Source: an uncultured SAR116 cluster alpha proteobacterium (lineage in GTDB: Bacteria; Pseudomonadota; Alphaproteobacteria; Puniceispirillales; Marisalimonadaceae). From it: a stretch of 64,000 bases of DNA. A program made the translations under genes and the position numbers. Shown one piece after another: positions 44,301 to 55,447 of this stretch. The stretch spans positions 1 through 64,000 of the forward strand of contig CACBXG010000004.1 in the NCBI GenBank assembly GCA_902543145.1, read 5' to 3'. The notes beneath the pieces are model-generated. The model was not told the origin of the DNA, searched no databases, and worked only from the letters and a program-made list of their open reading frames with translations. The stretch's first letter is position 1. Every line of letters starts with the position of its first letter.

Positions 44301-47300
44301 TTATTTTTTTCCAAATCCTCCACCACCCGGAGTTTCCATAACAAAAAGATCATTAATTTTTACTTGACAACTATCGTTGCCAGAAAGACTAATTATACTT
44401 CCATTTGCTTTTTCAAGCCATTCTCTACCACAGTCTCCTGGACAACCTCCATTTAAACCAAAAGGCTTTATTTTTCGATGTGAACATAATGTTGTAACAG
44501 TCATAGGCTCTAAAAATCTTAATTTTCTGGTAACACCGTCACCTCCATTGAATTTACCCTTACCACCTGAATTTTTTCTAATTGAAAATTCTTCAAGTCT
44601 TACTGGAAAACGAGTTTCTAATACTTCGGGATCAGTGCTTCTGGTATTGGTCATATGAGTTTGAATAGCTGATGTGCCATGAAAATTTGGACCAGCACCA
44701 GTTCCTCCGCAAATGGTTTCATAATTTTGTATTTTTTCATTCCCCCAGATAAAATTATTCATCGTTGCTTGGCTGCCAGCAATCACTCCAAGTGCTCCAA
44801 ATAACGCGTTACATGTCAATTGGCTCACTTCTGTATTGCCTGCTATCACCGCAGAAGGATACTTTGCATTTATCATTGAATTATTTGGTATAATTATCTG
44901 AATTGGTTTGAAGCAACCTTCATTAAGTGGAATATTATTTCCAACTAGAGTTCTGAATACATATAATATTACTGCATAGCATACAGCCATTGGGGCATTG
45001 TAATTGAAAGGGTTTTTAGGGGCTGTGCCTGTAAAATCAATTATAGCTTCACGATTTTCTTGATCAATTTTTACATTAACTCTAATGAACTCACCATTAT
45101 CAAGTTCATACTCATATTCACCTTGTTTTAAATTAACTATGGCATTACGTATACTTTCTTCTGCATTATCTTGTACATGATTCATATAGGCGTGCACAGT
45201 TTCAATACCATATTGGTCAATCATTGAATTAATTTCATTAATACCTGTTTTGTTTGCTGCAACTTGAGCTGCAAGATCTGCCATATTATGTTCAACATTT
45301 CGACATGGATACTTACCTGACGATAAGATTTTTCTCATTTCTTTCTCACGAAATATACCTTTGTCAAATAACTTAAAATTATCAATCAAGACACCTTCTT
45401 CTTCAATATGCTTTGAGTCTGGTGGACCAGAACCTGGCGTTTTACCTCCTATGTCGGCATGATGACCACGAGAAGCAACAAAAAATATAATTTCTTTTCC
45501 ATTTTTATCAAAAACTGGAGTTATCACCGTTACATCAGGAAGATGAGTTCCACCATTAAATGGGGCGTTAAGTACAAAAACATCATCTGGATAAATATTA
45601 TCTTTGTTTAACCTAACTACTGTTTTTATTGCCTCTGACATAGATCCTAAATGAACTGGAACATGAGGGGCATTGGCAACTAAAGATCCTTCATTATTAA
45701 AAAGAGCACATGAAAAATCTAATCTTTCTTTTATATTCACTGAATAAGCAGTGTTTGCTAATGTTGCTCCCATTTGTTCTGCAATATTCATAAAAAGATT
45801 GTTAAATACTTCTAGCATCACAACATCTACAGATGTTCCTATTCCTTTTTGAAGTTTCTTTTCTTCTACTCTAGATAAGATCAAATTATAATGCTTATCT
45901 AAAGTCCCTGACCAACCATAATCAATTATGTTAGTACCTGTTGCTTCTACAATGATAGCTGGACCTGAAATATTCTGTCCAATTATTAATTCATCCCTTT
46001 TATAGATTGGTGTATTAATTTCTGAGCCATTTACATACATTTTTTTGAATGCAATAGGATTTGCCTTTGTAGTTGATGTGTTAGGACTTAAAAAATTATA
46101 ATTTTCTTTTTTTTTACCTACTGCTTCAACAGTTAGCATTTCAATAAATATTTCTCTATCTTCAACAAAAAAACCAAAGCGTTTTTTATGTTCTTGTTCA
46201 AAAGATTTTCTCATATTTTCAGGTGTATCAAATTTGATTTCTAAATTTTGATGTGAACCTTTATAATGCAAAAAAGCATTTTTTAAGAGAAGAATTGAAG
46301 CATCAGAAATATCTTGATTATTTAGATCTTTTTTTGCTTGTGAAGACAAGATTTCAATTAAGTTTTCAGCGTCTAAAATATTTGTGATATTTTTTTCAAA
46401 ATGACCTTCCCTAATACTTCTAATTTCAGCAAGGCCCATTCCGTAGGCTGATAAAACTCCAGCATATGGATGTATCATAACATTTGAAATACCAAGAGAA
46501 TCAGCAACATTACATGCATGTTGCCCGCCTGCACCTCCAAAGCAATTCAACATATAATTTGTTACATCATAACCTTTTTGAATTGATATTTTTTTTATTG
46601 CATTAGCCATATTTTCGACAGCTATTTTTAAAAAACCTTCAGCCATTTTAAAAATATCCATTATAGGTTCATTTTTTTCTTTAGAAATTATATTTGACAA
46701 ATCAATAAACTTTTTCTTTACAATTTCAAAATTTAAAGGTTGATCACCAGTTTTCCCAAAAACTTTTGGGAAAAAATCTGGATTTAATTTACCTAATAAG
46801 ACATTGCAATCAGTTACAGTTAAAGGTCCACCTCTACCATATGATGCTGGGCCAGGAATTGCTCCAGCGCTCTCTGGACCTACTTGAAATCTACCATCTT
46901 TATAAGAAAGAATTGAGCCACCACCTGCTGCCACAGTGTTAATCTGCATCATAGGAGCTCTAATTCTTACACCTGCTAATTCAGTTTCAAAAGATCTTTC
47001 AAACTCACCAGCAAAATGGCATACATCTGTAGAGGTTCCGCCCATATCAAATCCAATTAATTTATTAAATCCTGCTTGCTTTCCGGTTTGTGTCATACTC
47101 ACAACCCCTCCAGCTGGGCCAGATAATAAAGCATCTTTACCTTGGAAAAGATTTGCGTCTGTTAGGCCTCCATTGGATTGCATAAACATTAATTGAGTAG
47201 ATTTAGTATCTTTAAGTTCCTCTGAAACTTGATTTACGTACCGTCTAAGAATTGGAGATAAATAAGCATCAACTACGGTAGTATCACCTCTACCAACTAA

Positions 47301-47894
47301 TTTAATTAGTGGAGATACTTTATGACTTACTGAAATTTGATTAAAATTTTCTTCTTTTGCAATTTGTTCAATTTTATTTTCATGATCTGGATTTATATAT
47401 GAATGCATAAAAGCAATAGCTACACTGTTTATACCATCCGATTTTGCTTTGATTAGTGAATTACGTACTTCCTCCTCATTTAATTTAGTAACTACTTTAC
47501 CTTTCTCGTTTAATCTTTCTGATACTTCTACTACTCTTTCGTACAACAACTCTGGTAATTTGATATTTAGATCAAACAAAAGAGGTCTATTTTGATAACC
47601 AATTCTTAATAAGTCTCCAAAGCCTTTTGTAATAAGCAGTAGAGTTCTGTCACCTTTTCTTTCAAGTAGGGCATTAGTTGCAACGGTTGTACCCATTTTT
47701 ACTGAAGAAATAATATCTGTAGGAATTTTGTCTTCTTTTTTGAGCTCAAGAATTCTTTTTATACCTTCAACTGCAGCATCTTTGTAAGCATCAGAGTTCT
47801 CAGATAAAAGCTTATCAATTATTATTTTGCCATCAGGTTTTTTTGCTACTATATCGGTGAATGTACCACCTCTATCTATCCAAAATTGCCACAT
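44301..47894 (-). CDS. Fused hydantoinase/5-oxoprolinase (HyuA + HyuB)
   Basis: A 1197-residue ATP-dependent cyclic-amide hydrolase. The N-terminal half (about 1-680) has the HyuA features [11 protein letters not shown] (5-17), a second ATPase loop [11 protein letters not shown] and GGAGGQHAC; the C-terminal half (about 690-1197) is HyuB, with [14 protein letters not shown] and [11 protein letters not shown]. Both halves are fused as in eukaryotic-type 5-oxoprolinases. It hydrolyses 5-oxoproline or hydantoin-like compounds. The M20 carbamoylase at 30122 could complete a hydantoin route. Convergent with the cyclase gene. Confidence 0.93.
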   Translation of the reverse strand: MWQFWIDRGGTFTDIVAKKPDGKIIIDKLLSENSDAYKDAAVEGIKRILELKKEDKIPTDIISSVKMGTTVATNALLERKGDRTLLLITKGFGDLLRIGYQNRPLLFDLNIKLPELLYERVVEVSERLNEKGKVVTKLNEEEVRNSLIKAKSDGINSVAIAFMHSYINPDHENKIEQIAKEENFNQISVSHKVSPLIKLVGRGDTTVVDAYLSPILRRYVNQVSEELKDTKSTQLMFMQSNGGLTDANLFQGKDALLSGPAGGVVSMTQTGKQAGFNKLIGFDMGGTSTDVCHFAGEFERSFETELAGVRIRAPMMQINTVAAGGGSILSYKDGRFQVGPESAGAIPGPASYGRGGPLTVTDCNVLLGKLNPDFFPKVFGKTGDQPLNFEIVKKKFIDLSNIISKEKNEPIMDIFKMAEGFLKIAVENMANAIKKISIQKGYDVTNYMLNCFGGAGGQHACNVADSLGISNVMIHPYAGVLSAYGMGLAEIRSIREGHFEKNITNILDAENLIEILSSQAKKDLNNQDISDASILLLKNAFLHYKGSHQNLEIKFDTPENMRKSFEQEHKKRFGFFVEDREIFIEMLTVEAVGKKKENYNFLSPNTSTTKANPIAFKKMYVNGSEINTPIYKRDELIIGQNISGPAIIVEATGTNIIDYGWSGTLDKHYNLILSRVEEKKLQKGIGTSVDVVMLEVFNNLFMNIAEQMGATLANTAYSVNIKERLDFSCALFNNEGSLVANAPHVPVHLGSMSEAIKTVVRLNKDNIYPDDVFVLNAPFNGGTHLPDVTVITPVFDKNGKEIIFFVASRGHHADIGGKTPGSGPPDSKHIEEEGVLIDNFKLFDKGIFREKEMRKILSSGKYPCRNVEHNMADLAAQVAANKTGINEINSMIDQYGIETVHAYMNHVQDNAEESIRNAIVNLKQGEYEYELDNGEFIRVNVKIDQENREAIIDFTGTAPKNPFNYNAPMAVCYAVILYVFRTLVGNNIPLNEGCFKPIQIIIPNNSMINAKYPSAVIAGNTEVSQLTCNALFGALGVIAGSQATMNNFIWGNEKIQNYETICGGTGAGPNFHGTSAIQTHMTNTRSTDPEVLETRFPVRLEEFSIRKNSGGKGKFNGGDGVTRKLRFLEPMTVTTLCSHRKIKPFGLNGGCPGDCGREWLEKANGSIISLSGNDSCQVKINDLFVMETPGGGGFGKK

Positions 47895-47927
47895 ATTATT
47901 CTGCCATTATTATGTTTATAAGTAAGA

Positions 47928-48899
47928 TTATTTTTTTAAATCGTCTTCAATATACGTTTTGATTATCTCATCAAAATTTGTTTCTGCCTTGAAACCTAGT
48001 TCAATAGATCTTTTTGTATCAAAATCTCTTGCCCATCCACTCACTATTTTTTGGATTGTTGGATCTGGTTGATGTTTAATAAGTTTTACAACATCACTGC
48101 CAGCAACTCTCTCTAATGCGTCTATTTGTTCTTGAACGGTTACAGATAAACCAGGCATGTTTAATGTTATTCTATCATTTAATTTTGATGTATCAATTTC
48201 TGTAGCATGAACTAGAAAACCTGCAGCAGCTCTTGGTGTTGCATGCCAATGTCTAACATCAGGATTAACGGGGAGAATTGCTTCTTGACCATTTAAAGGC
48301 TCACGTATAATTCCAGAAAAGAAACCTGAAGCTGCAAGATTAGGTTTGCCAGGTCTTACACAAATAGTTGGTAATCTTATTGATACACCATCAATCATTT
48401 TCTTTCTTGAGTAATCTGCCAACAATAATTCAGATATAGCTTTTTGGGCTCCATAAGATGTAAGAGGAGTTGTAAAAAAATCATCGGGTATCTTATCTGG
48501 GAATGGGGCGCCAAAAACTGCTATTGAGCTTGTAAAAACTAATCTTGGGCAATAATTTTCTCCTTGATGTCTTATTGCTTCAAATAAACCCCAGCTTCCT
48601 TTTGCATTTATATCCCAACCTAAATCAAATTCCTGTTCAGCTTGTCCTGAAACTATAGCAGCCAAATGAAAAATTATATCTGGCTTAGATAAAATAAGAT
48701 TTTTACTGACATCTATATCTGAAATATCACCTGACTTTGATTGTATTGGAATATTAGTATTATTAGGATAGGGGGCTTCTATAATATCAAACAATGTGAT
48801 TTCACTGATTTTTTGATTATTTAATTTTTCTTTTTTTAATAAGAGATTAAGCAGTTTTTGCCCAATCATCCCAGCTCCACCCATTATTAAAATTTTCAT
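47928..48899 (-). CDS. denD: D-erythronate dehydrogenase
   Basis: A 323-residue extended SDR/epimerase-family enzyme. GGAGMIGQ (about 7-14) binds NAD, and the specific stretches HLAAIVSGQAEQEF, SSIAVFGAPFPDKIPDDFF, YGAQK and RPGKPNLAASGFFSG match DenD closely. DenD oxidises D-erythronate to the 2-keto acid, the first step of tetronate breakdown. Later steps usually need OtnI, OtnK and OtnC; an OtnC-like gene begins at 63511. It is 33 bp upstream of the fused hydantoinase on the same strand. Confidence 0.9.
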   Translation of the reverse strand: MKILIMGGAGMIGQKLLNLLLKKEKLNNQKISEITLFDIIEAPYPNNTNIPIQSKSGDISDIDVSKNLILSKPDIIFHLAAIVSGQAEQEFDLGWDINAKGSWGLFEAIRHQGENYCPRLVFTSSIAVFGAPFPDKIPDDFFTTPLTSYGAQKAISELLLADYSRKKMIDGVSIRLPTICVRPGKPNLAASGFFSGIIREPLNGQEAILPVNPDVRHWHATPRAAAGFLVHATEIDTSKLNDRITLNMPGLSVTVQEQIDALERVAGSDVVKLIKHQPDPTIQKIVSGWARDFDTKRSIELGFKAETNFDEIIKTYIEDDLKK

Positions 48900-48993
48900 A
48901 AAACCCTCTTTATTAATTTATTGATTGAAGAATTTTGAATAACAACATATTAAAATAGAAAGTAAAAATAAAAAATAAATTTTTGATAAATTG

Positions 48994-49614
48994 ATGCATA
49001 ATTATATTAAATCTACTCTTTCAATGTCTCCTGTTATGCCTGTATTGACAATCAATAATATTGATAATGTTGAATATTTATTTGAGGCTCTAATAAACGG
49101 AAATCTTAAGGTAGTTGAAATCACTTTAAGAACGGATTGTGCCCTAAAAGCAATAGATATTGTGTCTAAAAAATTTCCTTCTTTGGAAATTGGAGCAGGT
49201 ACAGTTTTAAGCAATGAAGATTTAAATTCCGTAAAAGATGCTGGAGCGAAATTTGCTGTTAGTCCTGGCTCTACAATTTCCCTTGCAACACATGCCCTAG
49301 AAAAAGAATTTCCATTCCTGCCGGGAGTTTCAAATTCTAGTGATATTATGAATTTAATGAATTTAGATTATAAATTTTTCAAATTTTTTCCAGCACAAGC
49401 CGCAGGTGGTCTTGAATATCTTAAATCTTTAAGTGGGCCATTTCCTGAAATTTTGTTTTGCCCAACAGGTGGTATTAACCAAAATAATGCTCATGAATGG
49501 CTTAGTCAAAAGAATGTAATATGTGTAGGCGGTAGTTGGATAATTCCACCTGGAAGCAGAGATTACAAAGAAATTACAAAAAGAGCTTTGTTAGCAAGTA
49601 GTTTGTCAAAATAA
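48994..49614 (+). CDS. eda: KDPG/KHG aldolase
   Basis: Splits 2-keto-3-deoxy-6-phosphogluconate to pyruvate and glyceraldehyde-3-phosphate. A 206-residue class I aldolase with SPVMPVLTI near the start, VVEITLRT (Glu), AGTVLSN and the Schiff-base Lys in FKFFPAQAAGG. I take ATG 48994; a TTG lies one codon earlier. It is divergent from denD. Together with edd (28295) and KDG kinase (57299) it completes the Entner-Doudoroff lower branch in the window. Confidence 0.92.
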   Translation: MHNYIKSTLSMSPVMPVLTINNIDNVEYLFEALINGNLKVVEITLRTDCALKAIDIVSKKFPSLEIGAGTVLSNEDLNSVKDAGAKFAVSPGSTISLATHALEKEFPFLPGVSNSSDIMNLMNLDYKFFKFFPAQAAGGLEYLKSLSGPFPEILFCPTGGINQNNAHEWLSQKNVICVGGSWIIPPGSRDYKEITKRALLASSLSK

Positions 49615-49727
49615 TTTCCTGTTTGTTCTAAATCAATAATAAATAAATTTTTTGTAAAATATTTCGATTTGTCTATCATTATGTTTAAGAATTAGTTTTA
49701 TGTGTTTTTAAAAACTTGGGGGAAGCA

Positions 49728-50288
49728 ATGACTGAATATTCAATTGAGGATTATGTAACTGAAATTCGTTTAGTTGTAAAAGAAGAGACTGACGAGGGAA
49801 AGATAATCGATAGAATAAAACCATTATCAAAAAAAATAGCAGCAAACAAAAGTTGGGTTAAGCCAGAATATTTTAATGTAGATAAAGAACAGGGATTTGG
49901 ATTGCATTTACTGCACGAAGAAAAAGATCATAGTTTAGCTGTTTTTGCAATTGCGTGGGCTCCTGGAGAGGGACTTGCGCCACATAATCACAAAACATGG
50001 GCTGTTGTTGCCGGTATTCAAGGACAAGAACATGAAACTACTTACAAAAGAATAGATGATGGAACTACAGACGGTTTTGCGGATCTAGTAAAAACAAATG
50101 AAGAGACTATATACGCAGGAGATGCTACTTGTTGTTTGCCTGAAGACATACATAGTGTATGGAATAATGGTCGTGAGATAGCTCTTTCTATACATACATA
50201 TGGAAAACACCTCAATCATACAGGAAGGTCAATTTTTGACATTAATCAAAAAACTGAAACTCCCTGCATAGTTAAGGTTCAAAATTAA
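49728..50288 (+). CDS. Cysteine-dioxygenase-family thiol dioxygenase
   Basis: About 186 residues, cupin fold. PHNHKTWAVVAG holds two iron His ligands, DIHSVWNNG the third, and the C-terminal SIHTYGKHLNHTGRS is characteristic of bacterial cysteine / 3-mercaptopropionate dioxygenases. It oxidises a small thiol to a sulfinate. The ATG at 49728 has GGGGGAAG upstream; a TTG at 49716 is less likely. Monocistronic, between eda and the sugar-acid operon. Confidence 0.87.
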   Translation: MTEYSIEDYVTEIRLVVKEETDEGKIIDRIKPLSKKIAANKSWVKPEYFNVDKEQGFGLHLLHEEKDHSLAVFAIAWAPGEGLAPHNHKTWAVVAGIQGQEHETTYKRIDDGTTDGFADLVKTNEETIYAGDATCCLPEDIHSVWNNGREIALSIHTYGKHLNHTGRSIFDINQKTETPCIVKVQN

Positions 50289-50325
50289 TTAAGTTTTATA
50301 CGAAAAGTTCTAACTTAAAATCCAA

Positions 50326-51168
50326 TTAACCTTGGAAACATGTTTGATTTTGTTCACCCAAACCTTCTATACCCAACTTCATTTTATCGCCCGCTTTTAA
50401 AAAAACAGGTGGTTTCATTCCACCACCAACTCCAGGTGGAGTACCCGTAGCAATAATATCCCCAGGATTTAAACTCATAAATTGTGATAAATAATATACA
50501 ATGTATTTTGCAGAGAATATCATGGTTTTTGTAGAACCATCTTGCATTCTTTTACCATTAACATCTAGATACATTTTTAGGTTCTGAACGTCAGACACTT
50601 CATCTTTAGTAACTAAATATGGTCCAGTTGGTCCAAAAGTGTCACAAGATTTCCCTTTAGTCCACTGTCCTTCTTTTTTTAGTTGAAATTCTCTTTCTGA
50701 AACATCATTAACTACGCAATATCCAGCGATATGTTCCTCTGCATCTTCTTCATTAATATATTTAGCTTTTTTTCCAATTATGATGCCAAGTTCAACTTCC
50801 CAGTCAGTTTCATTAGAATTTCTTGGTATTTCAACATTATCATTTGGACCTACTACAGCAGATGTTGCCTTTGAAAATAATATTGGTTCACTTGGTACAG
50901 GCATTCCAGTTTCTGCAGCGTGATCTGAATAATTTAATCCAATACAAAGAAATTTTCCAATATTACCAACACATGCTCCCAATCTTGTATTTTCAGGAAT
51001 AATTGGTAAAGACGAAACATCAATCATAGAAATTTTATTCAAGCCTTCTTCACTAATATTGTCACCATTGATATCCGTAATATGATTAGATAAATCTCTT
51101 ATTTTACCATCCTGGCCAAGAATACCAGGCTTTTCTTTTCCAATTTCTCCGTAGCGTAATAATTTCAT
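50326..51168 (-). CDS. Fumarylacetoacetate-hydrolase-family protein
   Basis: A 280-residue FAH-fold hydrolase/lyase. Metal motifs: GLNYSDHAAETGMP, DWEVELGIIIGKKA (Glu-x-Glu) and GTPPGVGGGMKPP. Members split acylpyruvates such as 2,4-diketo-3-deoxy sugar acids or ureidoglycolate. It is third in the UxaA / SDR / FAH operon, which fits cleavage of the 2,4-diketo acid made by the SDR to pyruvate plus a hydroxy acid. The exact substrate is inferred. Confidence 0.9.
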   Translation of the reverse strand: MKLLRYGEIGKEKPGILGQDGKIRDLSNHITDINGDNISEEGLNKISMIDVSSLPIIPENTRLGACVGNIGKFLCIGLNYSDHAAETGMPVPSEPILFSKATSAVVGPNDNVEIPRNSNETDWEVELGIIIGKKAKYINEEDAEEHIAGYCVVNDVSEREFQLKKEGQWTKGKSCDTFGPTGPYLVTKDEVSDVQNLKMYLDVNGKRMQDGSTKTMIFSAKYIVYYLSQFMSLNPGDIIATGTPPGVGGGMKPPVFLKAGDKMKLGIEGLGEQNQTCFQG

Positions 51169-51218
51169 TTTACTTCCTTTCTTTAATTAAAATAATTAAA
51201 AATTTTATTATTGATTTA

Positions 51219-51953
51219 TTACATACATATTCCACCATCAATTATATGGAATTGACCTGTAGTAAAAGCTGATGCATCACTAGCCAGATAAACTGCAAGA
51301 TTAGCGACTTCTTCTGCCTCACCAAATCTTCCCATTGGTTGCCTTGCAACAAACTGTTTCTTGGCTAATTCATAATCTTCCATATCTAAAAGTCTTTGCT
51401 CTAATGATGGACTTTGAATTGTTCCTGGACAAATGGCATTACATCTAATCCCATGGCTGATATAATCAGCTGCTATCGATTTAGTTATTCCCAATACTGC
51501 AGCTTTAGACGCTGAATATATAAATCTATTTGGTATTCCTTTTGTTGAAGATGATACTGATGCAATATTAATTATAGATCCACCACCTTTATTAATCATA
51601 ACAGGAAGAATCTCCTTTATCATATGATACATAGATTTACTATTTAGGTTAAACGCTAAATCCCAATCATCATCTGTAGATTCTAAAATTGTTCCATTAT
51701 GAACTATACCTGCACAGTTAAAAAGAATATCTGGAGCTTTTATCGAGCTAACTAATTTTTTTATTTTATTATAATCTGTTACATCAAGAATATGAGTTTC
51801 GTTAACTACATCCTTTAACAAAGATAAACTTTTGTGATTAATATCTGTGGCAATTACATATGCTCCTGCTTCTGTGAAAGCTTCAGCCGTTGCTTTACCA
51901 ATTCCCTGTCCAGAAGCAGTTAAAAGTGCGGTCTTATTTTTTAGATTAATCAT
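51219..51953 (-). CDS. SDR, 2-keto-3-deoxy-L-fuconate dehydrogenase-like
   Basis: A 244-residue SDR with TASGQGIGKA (about 12-21), NCAG, the full catalytic Tyr-Lys in YSASKAA and NAICPGTIQSPSLEQRL, which resembles KDF dehydrogenases. Such enzymes oxidise C4 of 2-keto-3-deoxy sugar acids using NAD+. It is second in a tight operon between a UxaA-type dehydratase (10 bp away) and an FAH hydrolase, the expected order for a non-phosphorylative route. Confidence 0.87.
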   Translation of the reverse strand: MINLKNKTALLTASGQGIGKATAEAFTEAGAYVIATDINHKSLSLLKDVVNETHILDVTDYNKIKKLVSSIKAPDILFNCAGIVHNGTILESTDDDWDLAFNLNSKSMYHMIKEILPVMINKGGGSIINIASVSSSTKGIPNRFIYSASKAAVLGITKSIAADYISHGIRCNAICPGTIQSPSLEQRLLDMEDYELAKKQFVARQPMGRFGEAEEVANLAVYLASDASAFTTGQFHIIDGGICM

Positions 51954-51962
51954 AATAACTCC

Positions 51963-53486
51963 TTACATAGTTGCTCCAATTTGCCAAGGAACAAACTCCA
52001 AGTCACCAAGACCTTGAATTTCAGATTTAGATTTTTCGCCAGATGCCACACGTACAATTAAATCAAATATTTCTTGTCCGACATCCTCAATGCTTTTGTT
52101 ATCTGAAATTACTTTTCCAGCATTTACATCCATGTCCTCAATCATATTATTATACATTTCGGTGTTCGTAGCTATTTTAATTGAAGGTGAGGGTTTACAA
52201 CCAAAACATGAACCTCTTCCTGTAGTAAAAGTTACGACATTACAACCGCTAGCAATTTGACCCGTAACTGATGCTGGATCATATCCAGGGCTATCCATAA
52301 ATAAAAAACCCTTTTTCTCTGCTTGCTGTGCATATAGGAGAACATCATTTAAGGGTGTGGTTCCTCCTTTTGCAGCTGCACCTAGAGACTTTTCTAATAT
52401 TGTAGTTAATCCACCTGCTTTATTACCTGGGGAAGGGTTATTATTTAAACTTCCCTTATTTCTTGTTACATAATCTTCCCACCATAGAATTCTATCGACA
52501 AGTTTTTTGCCTACTTCAGGAGAAATGGCTCTTCTTGTTAGCATGTGTTCTGCACCATAAATTTCTGGTGTTTCTGCCAAAATTGCAGTGCCACCATTTT
52601 TTACAATTAAATCTGCAGCATGACCAAGTGAAGGGTTTGAGGTTATACCAGACCATGCATCGGATCCTCCACACTGAAGAGCAACACTTAAATGTTCGAC
52701 GGATTGATCAGTTCGCTCAATGGAATTAACTTTAGGTAGCATATCATCAATACATTTTATTCCAGCTTTAATTGTTTTTCTAAGACCTCCCATGTCTTGT
52801 AAGGTCATAGTTTTAAAAAATGGATTTTCGTTTAAGTTGAAAGCATCCATTAAAAACTTGATTTGATTTGCCTCACATCCTAATCCAATTAGTAATATAC
52901 CAGCTAAATTTGGATGTTGAATATACCCTAAAAGGACTCTTTGAAGAGCGTCAAAACCGTCTCCTGAATCTGCCATTCCACACCCTGTGCCATGAGTAAA
53001 TGAAACTACTCCATCAACATTTAGGTACTTAGATAATTTTTCTTTATTAAACGCTTCTGCAATATTTTTTGCAGCTGTTGCAGAACAATTTACAGAAGTT
53101 AGTATGCCAATATAATTTCTTGTCCCAACCTTTCCGTTTTGTCTTTTATATCCTTTGAAAGTAGCTCTTTTTTCAGGTTCAATTATGTTGGGTAATTTAA
53201 CAGATGTTGAAAACTCATAATCATGATCAGTTGATTGAAAATTTGTATTTTCAACATGTACATGTTCACCTGGTAAAATATCTTTGCTAGCAATACCTAT
53301 TAATTGGTCATACTTAATTATTTTCTCACCTTTTACTATTTTTTTTAAGGCTATTTTATGACCTTTAGGAATAATGTTTTTACTCGCAAGATCTTGAGTT
53401 ATTTCACCAGCATTTATTTCTCTTAATGCAGTAGCAACATTGTCATTTTCATTAAGTTTAACTGTTAAGTTTTCAACATTATTCAT
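51963..53486 (-). CDS. UxaA/altronate-dehydratase-family hydro-lyase
   Basis: A 507-residue iron-dependent dehydratase with an N-terminal SAF domain (about 5-85, NDNVATALREINAGE, PGEHVHVEN) and the UxaA catalytic part (GTGCGMADSG, GLGCEANQ, CFGCKPSPS). The full-length SAF plus catalytic form is typical of altronate and galactarate dehydratases. I take ATG 53486 (GGGAG nine bases upstream) over a TTG ten codons earlier. Being in an operon with an SDR and an FAH hydrolase suggests a sugar acid other than altronate, such as a 6-deoxy acid. Confidence 0.9.
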   Translation of the reverse strand: MNNVENLTVKLNENDNVATALREINAGEITQDLASKNIIPKGHKIALKKIVKGEKIIKYDQLIGIASKDILPGEHVHVENTNFQSTDHDYEFSTSVKLPNIIEPEKRATFKGYKRQNGKVGTRNYIGILTSVNCSATAAKNIAEAFNKEKLSKYLNVDGVVSFTHGTGCGMADSGDGFDALQRVLLGYIQHPNLAGILLIGLGCEANQIKFLMDAFNLNENPFFKTMTLQDMGGLRKTIKAGIKCIDDMLPKVNSIERTDQSVEHLSVALQCGGSDAWSGITSNPSLGHAADLIVKNGGTAILAETPEIYGAEHMLTRRAISPEVGKKLVDRILWWEDYVTRNKGSLNNNPSPGNKAGGLTTILEKSLGAAAKGGTTPLNDVLLYAQQAEKKGFLFMDSPGYDPASVTGQIASGCNVVTFTTGRGSCFGCKPSPSIKIATNTEMYNNMIEDMDVNAGKVISDNKSIEDVGQEIFDLIVRVASGEKSKSEIQGLGDLEFVPWQIGATM

Positions 53487-53661
53487 TTTTATTATCTCCC
53501 AACTAATAAAAAGCAAAAAAACTGAAATTATCTTTTGATTTTTTTTAAATCAAGTATGATTGTTAAATTGATCTTAAAATATATTAAGTTCTATTAATAC
53601 TATTTTTAAAATAATTTATAAACTCTATTTGTTGTTTTTAAATTTTACTTGGGAGAAAATC

Positions 53662-55443
53662 ATGTCAGCTAAAAATTTTAATCCAAAATACAGAAGTCAA
53701 CAGTGGTTTGATAATCCAACTAACCCTGGCATGACGGCATTGTATTTAGAGAGATCTATGAATTTTGGGCTGACACCAGACGAATTAAGATCTGGAAAAC
53801 CAATTATTGGAATAGCACAAACTGGATCGGATATATCCCCATGTAATAGGGTTCATCTTAAACTGGCAGAAAGAGTAAGAGAAGGAATTAGAACAGCAGG
53901 TGGTATTGCTTTTGAGTTTCCTGTTCATCCCATTCAAGAAACATTAAAGAGACCTACCGCTGCTGTTGATAGAAATTTAGCATATTTAGGATTAGTTGAA
54001 ATTCTTCATGGTTATCCTATTGATGGTGTTGTCCTAATGACCGGTTGTGACAAAACAACTCCAGCTTGTTTAATGGCAGCTGCTACTGTAGATCTGCCAG
54101 CTATTGTACTAAACGGAGGTCCAATGCTGGATGGATGGCATAATGGAAAGCTTGCTGGTTCGGGAACAGCTGTTTGGGATAGTAGAGTTGAGTTAGCAGC
54201 TGGCAGAATAGATTATGAACAATTCATTGATATTGTTACTAGCTCAGCTCCTTCTGACGGTCATTGTAACACTATGGGAACTGCATCTACAATGAATTCA
54301 CTAGCTGAAGCTCTTGGAATGAGCTTAACTGGAAATGCTAATATTCCAGCACCTTACAGAGAAAGAGGGCAAATGGCATATAAGACAGGTTTAAGAATTG
54401 TAGATATGGTTAAGGATGATTTAACTCCTTCTATAATTATGACTAGAGAGTCTTTTGAGAATGCAATCATTGTAAATTCTGCTATTGGTGGATCAACTAA
54501 CGCTCAATGGCATATTACTGCAATAGCAAGGCATGTTGGTGTAGAATTAGAAACTGCTGCATGGCAAAATGTTGGTTATGACATTCCTTTGATGGCTAAT
54601 ATACAACCGGCAGGCGAGTACCTATGTGAGAGCTATCACAGAGCAGGTGGGACAGCTGCTATAATGTCAGAGCTCCTTGAAAATTCAAAGCTTTATGGGG
54701 ATGTAATGACCGTCACAGGAAAAAAAATGTCTGAAAATTTGAAAGGAATCAAAATTAAGGACGAAAAAGTCATTACCCCTTTTAAAAAACCTATGAAACA
54801 AAAAGCAGGCTTTATAGTACTTAAAGGAAATCTATTTGACTCTGCAATAATGAAAACCTCAGTTATTTCAAAAGAATTCAAAGATAAATTTTTATCACGT
54901 CCAGGAAAAGAAGGTGTTCTAGAAGGTAGAGTTATTGTCTTTGAAGGATCTGAAGATTATCATGACAGGCTTAATGACAAAAGTTTAAATATGGATGAAA
55001 ATTCTATATTAGTTATTAGAGGTGCAGGACCTGTTGGCTGGCCTGGATCAGCTGAAGTCGTAAATATGCAACCATCAGATGAATTAATTAAGCAAGGAAT
55101 AACAGAATTACCATGCATAGGTGATGGAAGACAATCAGGAACCTCAGGAAGTCCATCAATACTTAATGCTTCACCTGAGAGTGCGACTGGAGGCGGATTA
55201 GCTTGGTTGAGGACAGGTGACACTGTCGTAATTGATTTGAATAATTATACAGCTAACATGCTTGTAAGTGATGAAGAGATTAAGCTCAGGAAAAAAGATG
55301 GTGTACCGCCTTATCCTGAAAGTCAAACTCCTTGGCAAGAAATTCAAAGAAATTTAGTAGGTGAACTTTCTGACGGAGCTGTACTAGAGAATGCTATCAA
55401 ATTTCAGAAGGTAAGAAAAAAATTACCAAGGGATAATCATTAA
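53662..55443 (+). CDS. xylD: IlvD/Edd-family pentonate dehydratase, xylonate-dehydratase-like
   Basis: About 593 residues, closely matching Caulobacter-type XylD ([64 protein letters not shown] and a C-terminal end KKLPRDNH). It dehydrates D-xylonate or a related pentonate to a 2-keto-3-deoxy acid using an iron-sulfur cluster. The ATG at 53662 with GGGAG upstream is preferred to a TTG at 53629. It is divergent from the UxaA operon and followed by an LtnD-like gene. Confidence 0.9.
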   Translation: MSAKNFNPKYRSQQWFDNPTNPGMTALYLERSMNFGLTPDELRSGKPIIGIAQTGSDISPCNRVHLKLAERVREGIRTAGGIAFEFPVHPIQETLKRPTAAVDRNLAYLGLVEILHGYPIDGVVLMTGCDKTTPACLMAAATVDLPAIVLNGGPMLDGWHNGKLAGSGTAVWDSRVELAAGRIDYEQFIDIVTSSAPSDGHCNTMGTASTMNSLAEALGMSLTGNANIPAPYRERGQMAYKTGLRIVDMVKDDLTPSIIMTRESFENAIIVNSAIGGSTNAQWHITAIARHVGVELETAAWQNVGYDIPLMANIQPAGEYLCESYHRAGGTAAIMSELLENSKLYGDVMTVTGKKMSENLKGIKIKDEKVITPFKKPMKQKAGFIVLKGNLFDSAIMKTSVISKEFKDKFLSRPGKEGVLEGRVIVFEGSEDYHDRLNDKSLNMDENSILVIRGAGPVGWPGSAEVVNMQPSDELIKQGITELPCIGDGRQSGTSGSPSILNASPESATGGGLAWLRTGDTVVIDLNNYTANMLVSDEEIKLRKKDGVPPYPESQTPWQEIQRNLVGELSDGAVLENAIKFQKVRKKLPRDNH

Positions 55444-55447
55444 AATA

